Below, one piece after another: positions 12,001-19,200 of a stretch of 64,000 nucleotides of DNA (position 1 is its first letter; each line of letters begins with the position of its first letter). The stretch is taken from positions 39,295,385 through 39,359,384 of the forward strand of contig NC_088295.1 in NCBI RefSeq assembly GCF_032854445.1, in the 5' to 3' direction. Under the pieces are notes generated by a model that was not told the DNA's origin, did no database searches, and saw nothing but the letters and a program-made list of their open reading frames with translations. Both the position numbers and the translations under genes were made by a program. Source of the DNA: Liolophura sinensis (taxonomy: Eukaryota > Mollusca > Polyplacophora > Chitonida > Chitonidae).

Positions 12001-12961
12001 CTGAGCTGGCTTTCACTAAGCCTAAGACTCTGAGCTGGCTTTCACTAAGCCTGAGACTCTTAGCTGGCTTTCACTAAGCCTGAGACTTTGAACTGGCTTT
12101 CTCTTGGCCTGAGACTATCTCACTTTCAGCCTTCATACCTGTGAATAAATCCAGACGGGAGCTGGCTTTCACTTAGCCAGAGACTCTGAGCTGGCTTTCA
12201 CTAAGCCTGAGACTCTGAGCTGGCTTTCACTTAGCCTGAGACTTTGAACTGGCTTTCTCTTGGACTGAGACTCTCACTTTCAGCCTTCATACCTGTGAAT
12301 TGATCCAGACAGGAGCGGTCCAGCTGGGTGAAAGTTCTCACACATACCAAGTCTGTCTTCTCCATTACACAAAAACACCACTGCACGATCAGAAACGGGA
12401 TCAGGATCTGAAAGTTATGGTTAAACCAACAGCATTTACAACTACAGTATAACCATTTACTTCATTTAAAAATCACATTACACAGAGGAAAAATCTTACC
12501 AAAAATGTTATATCTACAGAGCCATTGATAAAAATTAATCTGCAGAATGGACGAAGAGGCCCTCCAAATGAACACTTCGCTCCCATTTAAGAAATCCTAA
12601 CAGAATATAGGTTGTATTTCTTCAATATTTTTGCATTGGAGATAATTCATTGGGTGAAAAACATATTTGACAATGAGTCAGACTCACACTATAACTGGTA
12701 CAGAATTAGGGTCCAGAGTACCTCCATATTTAGGCTTTAACAACCGTTTCCACCATTATCCTGAAAAGCACTAGCCTTCCCCAGGAGTATTCCTAATGGT
12801 AGGCTTTCCATTATGTTTATTTCTCCAGTACACAGATAAGCACAGTAAATATTACCCTGTGGGTCATGTCCTGGGATAACACCTGGCAGCTCATCCTCCA
12901 CCAGGTTAAATCCCATGGGTGACAAGGGAGGAGTCATGGAACAACTATCTTGGATCTCCAT
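1..12961 (-). CDS. MMS22L: MMS22-like protein, 5' half (20 exons, 3' end beyond window)
   Basis: MMS22L partners TONSL; the complex binds nascent chromatin at stalled forks and promotes RAD51 loading in homologous recombination. Exons on the minus strand, phases consistent throughout: 12961-12856 (ATG), 12407-12293, 9979-9848, 9651-9610, 9468-9419, 9125-9050, 8563-8434, 7939-7846, 7437-7310, 6584-6471, 6163-6079, 5618-5494, 5238-5179, 4464-4345, 4130-4078, 2788-2741, 2536-2411, 1753-1636, 416-244 and 31-1. They give about 642 codons against about 1243 residues in human, so the C-terminal half is off the left edge. Landmarks aligning to remembered human MMS22L are CVREFLVILIHLL, LSHLWEPNVTMVMTLWDY, EWRQLKGRIFSKFHTRRM and RAVWKGMFSLVIIHLEKK, with near-identical spacing. 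It is probably an all-helical repeat protein; no catalytic motif is seen. The short exons 9651-9610 and 9468-9419 and the edge exon 31-1 are the least certain. Several donors are weak (GTCTGT, GTTGTC, GTTTGT). Confidence 0.9.
64..82. repeat. (AG)n microsatellite
   Basis: Short GA/AG dinucleotide run within an MMS22L intron. Confidence 0.9.
244..416 (-). CDS. MMS22L: MMS22L exon with WKG motif
   Basis: 173 bases after a TGTTACAG acceptor, starting VNKLCAFYELLDF and including RAVWKGMFSLVIIHLEKK and LSFLAERMSTSF. These match human MMS22L motifs around ALIWKG and VLAEKLSCAF. It is in phase with the preceding 1753-1636 exon. The donor CTGCAG/GTCTGT is non-consensus after position +2 but gives the right phase for a candidate exon starting at base 31. 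Confidence 0.85.
790..1665. repeat. Minisatellite 1: 53-bp unit, about 16 copies, exon donor included
   Basis: The period of 53 bp is read from successive copies of GTCAGTCTTCACCACCAGTG (801, 854 and so on). On the minus strand each unit reads as the end of an MMS22L exon (CTGGTGGTGAAG ... GACACTATG) followed by GTGAGTTACC, so most copies carry a good 5' splice site. The exon-proximal copy, 1636-1665, is coding. A variant with CTTGAACACTAGTGTGC occurs at 1068 and 1385, giving a higher-order period of 317 bp (six units, one base short). Confidence 0.95.
1636..1753 (-). CDS. MMS22L: MMS22L 118-base exon, ending in minisatellite 1
   Basis: The acceptor is ATGACAG and the donor ATG/GTGAGT. It encodes IFSKFHTRRMQELGETGLNN followed by LTKLFVTLMLVVKPDLDTM and joins the preceding exon through a split Arg codon. 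The final 30 bases, coding LVVKPDLDTM, and the donor form one unit of the 53-bp array that continues to about position 790. Confidence 0.85.
2000..2271 (+). mobile_element. tRNA-headed SINE, near full length
   Basis: The head is GCCTCGAGGCTCAGTTGGTT with an A-box-like segment, followed by a B-box-like GTGAGTTCAAGTCC. The body has GGGAAGGTCTG, AACCTGCGGATG and CACCATAATGCTGGC, and the tail is AAATAAATAAATAAAC. It lies in an MMS22L intron. The same family recurs at least ten times in the window, in both orientations. Confidence 0.9.
2845..2893 (+). mobile_element. SINE 3' tail fragment
   Basis: Only the 3' end of the common SINE remains: TTCTTGAGAATGGCATAAAA followed by an AAATAAATAAA tail. 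Confidence 0.65.
3055..4122. repeat. Minisatellite 2: 76-bp unit, about 14 copies, exon donor included
   Basis: The 76-bp period follows from the repeated CCTTATAGATGCAAGTCCAT. On the minus strand each unit carries GGACTTGCATCTATAAG/GTTTGTG, the end of the MMS22L exon at 4130-4078 with its donor. Variant units with GGAAATATCGTC near 3590 and 3894, and with CAAATCCATG before them, show a 304-bp (four-unit) higher-order duplication. Short open frames in the array come from the repeat and are not genes. Confidence 0.95.
4078..4130 (-). CDS. MMS22L: MMS22L 53-base exon, mostly inside minisatellite 2
   Basis: The acceptor is TTCTACAG and the donor is ATAAG/GTTTGTG. It encodes NSNFQVASMGIHGLASI plus two bases, matching the human segment that begins NSSF and has GLANTM at the same distance. 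About 43 of its 53 bases (4078-4120) belong to the 76-bp repeat, so the exon is a functional edge copy of the array. The next exon (2788-2741) continues RKTAVSFLTDC in phase. Confidence 0.8.
4645..4885 (+). mobile_element. tRNA-headed SINE, 5'-truncated
   Basis: Begins near the B-box region (TGCGAGTTCAAGACCAGCTC) and runs through the body to GAGTATGGCATAAAACTCCA and a (AAAT)n tail. It sits in the MMS22L intron between exons 5238-5179 and 4464-4345. Confidence 0.85.
5735..5795 (+). mobile_element. SINE tail fragment (weak)
   Basis: ATTCTTGGATACCATGTCAT is followed by AAAACAATCAAGTAAATAAA, a decayed copy of the SINE 3' end. Confidence 0.4.
6800..7045. repeat. 34-bp tandem repeat, about 7 copies
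   Basis: ATTAATGTACCCAAATATGC followed by a CTCCTCAAAT-containing remainder repeats every 34 bp with point differences. It is intronic in MMS22L and, unlike the three other arrays, does not reach an exon edge. Confidence 0.85.
10252..10385 (-). mobile_element. SINE, 3' part
   Basis: Reverse-oriented: TATTTATTTATT tail, then GTTTTACGCCGTACTCAAGA and GACGGCGGCCAGCATTATGG. The head is missing. Confidence 0.85.
10565..12314. repeat. Minisatellite 3: about 30-bp units with 56-bp compound forms
   Basis: About 1.75 kb of diverged repeats of the type GAGCTGGCTTTCACTTAGCC plus TGAGACTCT. The left part alternates AGCCCAAGACTGAACTGGC and CTCAGAGCTGAGATTCACTT as a compound unit. At the right edge the array includes the last bases and donor of MMS22L exon 2 (CACAG/GTATGAAGG), with extra copies at 11954 and 12139, 185 and 154 bp apart along the series. 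Confidence 0.9.
12293..12407 (-). CDS. MMS22L: MMS22L exon 2, ending in minisatellite 3
   Basis: 115 bases between a TTTCAG acceptor and a CACAG/GTATGA donor, encoding a segment with VVFLCNGEDRLGMCENF. The last roughly 20 bases and the donor are copied twice inside the adjoining intron array, with equivalent junctions at 11954 and 12139. Confidence 0.75.
12607..12745. repeat. Diverged direct duplication, shorter copy
   Basis: TGTATTTCTTCAATATTTTT, then GGAGATAATTCATTGGGTGA and ACTATAACTGGTACAGAA, matches 13380-13568. About 70 bases present in the other copy are missing here. It lies in MMS22L intron 1. Confidence 0.85.
12856..12961 (-). CDS. MMS22L: MMS22L first coding exon
   Basis: The ATG at 12961 opens 35 codons plus one base, ending CAG-G before a GTAATA donor. 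The next exon (12407-12293) starts AT after a TTTCAG acceptor and restores the codon as GAT, so the phase fits. The N terminus is poorly conserved with vertebrates. The ATG is chosen because it opens the only frame that joins the conserved downstream exons; upstream 5' UTR exons cannot be excluded. Confidence 0.75.
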
Positions 12962-13379
12962 GGTTCATAGAGGGCAGAAAACTACAAAAACAGAGTAATA
13001 CATTAATGTATCTCATGTCTAATGTAGTCTCTACTTCAAACTGACCTAGACAGTTCACCATATTTTGGGGAATTTTTTATTTTTGGATGAATATTATAAA
13101 ATATTTAAAGTTTTACACAACACTTTATTAATTTATATGTTATAACGCTCAAGAATATTTCACTAATATGATGAGTGCAAAGCTAAAATACTACTGTTCA
13201 CTGTACATCCGAAAAGTGTTCACTCTGACAGGCCTATGGCTTCTGTCATATCTAAATACAATTAGAGATGTACTGTGCTTGAGTGAATAAAATAGCTCAT
13301 CTAAGGTTAACAGAAACAGTGCATTATATAAAAGTTGGCAGCTCTTTGACTTTTCACAACAGTACAGAATGGATTACTG

Positions 13380-13568
13380 ATGTATTTCTTCAATATTTTT
13401 GCATTGTATAGCCAATGCATCTTATTATTAACAGATGTCATATCAATGATGATGTCCTCATGGGAGATAATTCACTGGGTGAAAGACAGACTTGACAAAG
13501 TCTCAGATTCACGTTATAACTGGTACAGAACTAGAGTTGAGAGTACCTCCAGATTTAGGCTCTAACAA
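13380..13568. repeat. Diverged direct duplication, longer copy
   Basis: Partner of 12607-12745; it includes an internal segment (about 13407-13470) absent from the other copy. It lies upstream of the MMS22L start codon. No protein is recognised in it. Confidence 0.85.
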
Positions 13569-13569
13569 C

Positions 13570-14880
13570 TCTTACATGCACTAAAGAAGTTGGTAAATAT
13601 ATCTAATGTCTTCACCAGACCATTAACAATTTCAAATATGGCAGCCTCTGACTGATAGCAACAGAAAGCCTGTCACTGTTGGACATTATCAAACTTACTA
13701 CACCTAGATTACAGGAACATATCGTTATTTTTTTTTTCTTTTTCTGTTTTGTGTTGAATACATTGTAAGTGGTATTTTCCTTCATCATCAAGCAAGGCTA
13801 CAATGGTCAAGGAGCATATGGATATAGCCAGCTTCCCAAAACAGAGAACTGGTGCTATTTGGACACCCTGTAGTGCTTTCACAACTTTTAACATGGGAGA
13901 GACAGGGGAAAACGAAATCTGGACACCCTGCTATAACAAAATGGCCTAGGCACCCCCTATAACATTTCTGGCTATCTCCCTGTGGTGTGGAAGCCTTCAC
14001 AGCTATAACAAATCTATTCTAAAGCAGGTAGGGGCATATGGAGCGTGCGGTGGGTGTGGAAACCAGATCTTTAGGTTGGTGTCTTTTCAATTAGTCAGAT
14101 CAATTAGACGAAAGCACTTGGAAGAAATGTCTTGCGCCAAGAAATTTAACAGAAATATTTACCAGAATGTAAGCTACTACTTTCTCACCGAATGATATAT
14201 TGGACGGACAATAATCTCTCTAGCTAATATCTGTCTTTACTAGTAATTCATCCTTTGGCCCACTTCCACTCAGTCCACAGACATCATGATCCTCATCTAA
14301 GAATACATGTTGAACTTCAACTCCATGCACAGTATAATAACTTATTCAAATAAATTCTAGGACCACTGCTGTTATCTTATTGCCAACGCGATCAAAACAC
14401 ATTACGAACGGATCCCTAGGTAGTTAATCTGAGTTGTGTAATTCTGTGCCTCTGTCGTTTCACTTGCTGTCTGAAAATTCCGCCAAAATATTTTTCAGAC
14501 TCCAAACACAGAAAACCTGCATAAGGGGGGTAGCTCTCATCGCATTATTTCCCTCCCTTAATTAGACCCGGCTTACCTCCCCTTCATCATCAAGCAGTTT
14601 GATGATACCGCCGTTTCACGATTTTCAGTACCGGTATAATGGGGGAAACTGCCCTGGAGGCCGTGATTCTATATTTTTCACCTTTTTTAAGACCATGCCA
14701 TAAGATTACTCAATCTCTTAATTTCCAGTTATGAAATCTTACGTTGCTTCGAGAGCTGTTTCAGCTACATCAGTCTTTTCTCTTTGCAGGACGAGGGCCA
14801 TTTGCCCTTGCTTTAAACGTGGTAGTGTCGTTTCACTAAAGTATCATATGCTAGACACCTGTTAAAGGCACACCTACGAC
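13570..14880. other. Upstream region of MMS22L, no gene recognised
   Basis: Apart from a T-rich run near 13728-13746 I see no repeat family or coding segment. A promoter or 5' UTR exon for MMS22L could lie here, with somewhat higher CpG content near 14380-14660, but I cannot place a start site. Confidence 0.4.
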
Positions 14881-14889
14881 ACCCAGGCA

Positions 14890-15060
14890 AGTTACAGAGT
14901 ATTGCCTTGAGCTACCAGGGCATATAAGATGCAGGTTCAAACCCAGCCTTGGATCACTTGTCTTTCACCAGCATGATGTGCATATCTGTAGATAACATGT
15001 GGAATGGTTTGTTGGTGATCGGTGGTTTGCGGTTAACCCCATGCACTTCAACTATAAAAC
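14890..15060 (+). mobile_element. Possible tRNA-like SINE of a second family
   Basis: A B-box-like GCAGGTTCAAACCCAGCC lies 45-65 bases after a possible tRNA head, followed by CACCAGCATGATGTGCATAT. There is no clear tail. Similar phrasing (GTGGGTTCAGTCCTG) occurs near 53190. Confidence 0.35.
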
Positions 15061-15222
15061 TTACAGGTGTTGTATAAGTGAAAAATTCTTCAGCGTAGAT
15101 ACAACAGTTATTTAGTATATTTTCTTGAAAAGAGTTACTTGCAATTTAATCACTGTGAATATCCATACTCTGTTTGGAATAACAGGAACAAACAGGAGTC
15201 TCCCACAATCAGATCTGGATAT

Positions 15223-15228
15223 TTTATT
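15223..15228 (-). terminator. Candidate polyadenylation signal for BLOC1S3
   Basis: AATAAA on the minus strand about 1.05 kb downstream of the BLOC1S3 stop. A T/G-rich downstream element is not obvious. Confidence 0.35.
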
Positions 15229-15382
15229 ACAACTCTTCGCATGCTGTATCCCCACAAAATAATTCTATGCAGCTTCCAGATATACAAACAGGTTTAACAA
15301 ACATGAAAATACATGCATATACAGAACAATACATATGCTGAAATATGTGCAATGTACAAATATGGCAGGTGACTAGAATCAT

Positions 15383-15656
15383 ATTTATTTATTTATATGA
15401 TTGGTATTTTACGCCGTACTCAAGAATATTTCACTTATACGACGGCGGCCATAATTATGGTGGGAGGGAACTCAGCAGAGCCCAGGGGAAACCCACAACT
15501 ATTTGCAGGTTGCTGGCAGACCTTCCCACATATGGCTGCAGTGGAAGTCTGTATGAGCTGGACTTGAACTCACAGCGAATGCATGGGTGAGAGGCTCTCT
15601 GGTTAGTGTGACGCGCTGGCGTGCTAACCACTTCAGCAACAGAGGCCATGACTAGA
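15383..15656 (-). mobile_element. tRNA-headed SINE, near full length
   Basis: Reverse-oriented copy: tail TATTTATTTATAT, then GCCGTACTCAAGAATATTTC, GACGGCGGCCATAATTATGG, the B-box complement GGACTTGAACTCAC, and head complement CAGCAACAGAGGCC at its right end. It probably lies in the BLOC1S3 3' UTR or flank. Confidence 0.9.
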
Positions 15657-16282
15657 ATTAAAGGCTTGAAGAATACAATAAATGAGGTACATGCTTCACT
15701 GAAAATCATCTCTGAGTCAATGACTAATACTAATCACTGTCTCCATTTTGCACACCCTCCATTGTTGTGTTGATTGTGTCATCAACGTCAAAATGAAAAA
15801 AATCAAATGGTTTTTGTAATTATTGTCAAGAACTGACTGTCAGGAACAAGACTACCCTGATTAAAGTTTTAACACATGATGGCCATGTGTACCGTAGGCA
15901 TCAAAGATCGCACAAGTATGTGCGCATATTTTGTTGGCAACATTTCACTGCAAGTAACCATCAAAAGTTTAAAGAAGTTCACAAGCCTTTTAACACAAAT
16001 GTACTTCATAAGGCTAGAGCACCTGCTTCAAACATCTCAAATGTTTATGTACAGGTACAATCTATCTTACTTCAGGATAGTACATAAAAACCATTGAATT
16101 ACGCCCAAAAAAAAAACATCATTAAACATAAAAAAAAGCATTTCCTTGACAACCCAACAAAACAGAAAATCTGTGGTTATCAGTATTCAGTCATCACAAA
16201 TGATTGCAGTCCTTCATCAGACAGCATTCTAAATGCTGGCTGCAAGAGACACGTTTAGTTTGATTTCAAATCGAGTCTTGAT

Positions 16283-19200
16283 TTACATCTGAATGTTGAT
16301 ATCTGGTAGCAGGTTACATGAGGATATAATATCAATTCTATCCTCCAGGTGGAATAAATCATTTGTCAGCAGGCGCATATTGTGGGAAATGTCCTGAAAC
16401 AGTTGTAAATAAAAGCACATTAAAAATTGGAGATTTAAATAGCCAACTGTACTTTGGTTCAATTGACTAAAATACTTCTTCCTTAAAAGTTTTCTTTTCG
16501 CTAGTTCTACCAATCATGTGCCTGTACAAAAGCTAAAACATTCTGAACACAAGAGAGATTCACTTGTTTGACAAACGACGTCTTATTTATTTCATTATTT
16601 ATTTGAGTTTTACGCTGCACTCAAGAATATTTCACTTACATGACTCCAGCCAATATTATGGTGTTTGGAAACTGAGCAGAGCTGAACCTGGGTGAAAACC
16701 ATGACATTCCAAAGGTTGCTGCTAGACCTTATCACGTACCGGCGGATAGGAAGCCAGCATGAGCTGGACTTGAACTCACAGTGAGAGGCTACTGGGTCAC
16801 TGTGCTGTGACATATAAACCACGCTATGTAAGCAAGAGTCATTTTGAGAATTTATATCAGCTCTGTCACTTTATCTTCTGACTACTCATGCCACGATAAG
16901 CACATCAGATGTATCAATATTCCCACCATCCTTCTCAACATCAGGATGGGAATAACGTGAATGCGACACCGTGGGATTTTCTCCATAAACAGCATTGATA
17001 GGGCATAAATACAGTAACAAAGAACGGTGTTACCTGCACAACAAGCTGTGTTTTCATCAACTGTTGTGTTGTATTGTGCAGATCTTTACTGGCAGACAAA
17101 TACATCTGAGCTGAAGATGCTACTAAATGTCGACGAAACATTGCATGACGTTCACCTGTAAAGGCAAAAACATTATTCAAACACTTTATCATTATAATGT
17201 ATGCTCCTAATCATTCCACTAATTCTTATACTTTATGAAACAAAATGATTTCAATTTGATACATTATGCATTCCAGAGAGTTACACCATAATTATGAACT
17301 GTATTTCAGCAAGGGGAATAATACTGATAAGGAGCTTACTCTACTGAAACCATAAAAATTACCAAGAATTTTGCTGTGATATATGATTGATTCTTGCACT
17401 ACTGTTACGCTGAATGTATCAGAAAACAATGGCTTATTGAAGTCAAGTACTTACGGAGCTTTTTATGCAGTAACCTATCGGAAAGAACAGAAAATACAAT
17501 AACTTTAAATTTGACAACTCATTATTTAGATTGAAATACACAAAATTGATCACATACTGTTTAAATAAAGCAAAGTGTTGTATAAGTTATCATCTTCAAC
17601 TGATCTGAATCTATACCCATTTGGATGACCACACCCTTGTAGTACTCATTTAATTGATGCTTAGCACTTTGCTCAAGAATATTTTACTTATATGGTAACT
17701 GTCATCTTTAAGGATAGAGAAAGGTAATTGTTGTATTAAGTGCATGGAACTACAGTGTATATATTTGGGTTTCTCAGCCTGTCAGCTCCATGGACTATGC
17801 TAGTGTATACCCACGTGTTATATTTAGGTTTCTCAGCCTGTCAGCTACATGGATTATGCTGGTGTATACCCACGTGTTATATTTAGGTTTCTCAGCCTGT
17901 CAGCTACATGGAATATGCTGGTGTATACCCACGTGTTGTATTTAGGTTTCTCAGCCTGTCAGCTCCATGGACTATGCTAGTGTATACCCACGTGTTGTAT
18001 TTAGGTTTCTCAGCCTGTCAGCTACATGGACTATGCTGGTGTATACCCACGTGTTATATTTAGGTTTCTCAGCCTGTCAGCTACATGGATTATGCTGGTG
18101 TATACCCACGTGTTATATTTAGGTTTCTCAGCCTGTCAGCTACATGGATTATGCTGGTGTACACCCATGTGTTATATTTAGGTTTCTCGGCTCCATGGAT
18201 TATGCTGGTGTATACCCACGTGTTATATTTAGGTTTCTCAGCCTGTCAGCTACATGGACTATGCTGGTGTATACCCACATGTTATATTTAGGTTTCTCAG
18301 CCTGTCAGCTACTTGGACTATGCTAGTGTATACCCACGTGTTATATTTAGGTTTCTCAGACTGTTAGCTACATGGATTATGCTGGTGTATACCCATATGT
18401 TATATTTAGGTTTCTCAGCCTGTTAGCTACATGGACTATGCTAGTGTATACCCACGTGTTGTATTTAGGTTTCTCAGCCTGTCAGCTACATGGATTATGC
18501 TGGTGTATACCCACGTGTTATATTTAGGTTTCTCAGCCTGTCAGCTACATGGATTATGCTGGTGTATACCCACGTGTTATATTTAGGTTTCTCAGCCTGT
18601 CAGCTACATGGATTATGCTGGTGTATACCCACGTGTTATATTTAGGTTTCTCAGCCTGTCAGCTACATGGATTATGCTGGTGTATACCCACGTGTTATAT
18701 TTAGGTTTCTCAGCCTGTCAGCTACATGGATTATGCTGGTGTATACCCATGTGTTATATTTAGGTTTCTCAGCCTGTTAGCTACATGGACTATGCTAGTG
18801 TATACCCAAGTGTTGTATTTAGGTTTCTCAGCCTGTCAGCTACATGGATTATGCTGGTGTATACCCACGTGTTATATTTAGGTTTCTCAGCCTGTCAGCT
18901 ACATGGATTATGCTGGTGTATACCCACGTGTTATATTTAGATTTCTCAGCCTGTCAGCTCCATGGACTATGCTGGTGTATACCCATGTGTTATATTTAGA
19001 TTTCTCAGCCTGTCAGCTCCATGGACTATGCTGGTGTATATCCATGTGTTATATTTAGGTTTCTCAGCCTGTCAGCTACATGGATTATGCTGGTGTATAC
19101 CCATGTGTTATATTTAGGTTTCTCAGCCTGTCAGCTCCATGGACTATGCTAGTGTATACCCACATGTTGTATTTAGGTTTCTCAGCTCCATGGACTATGC

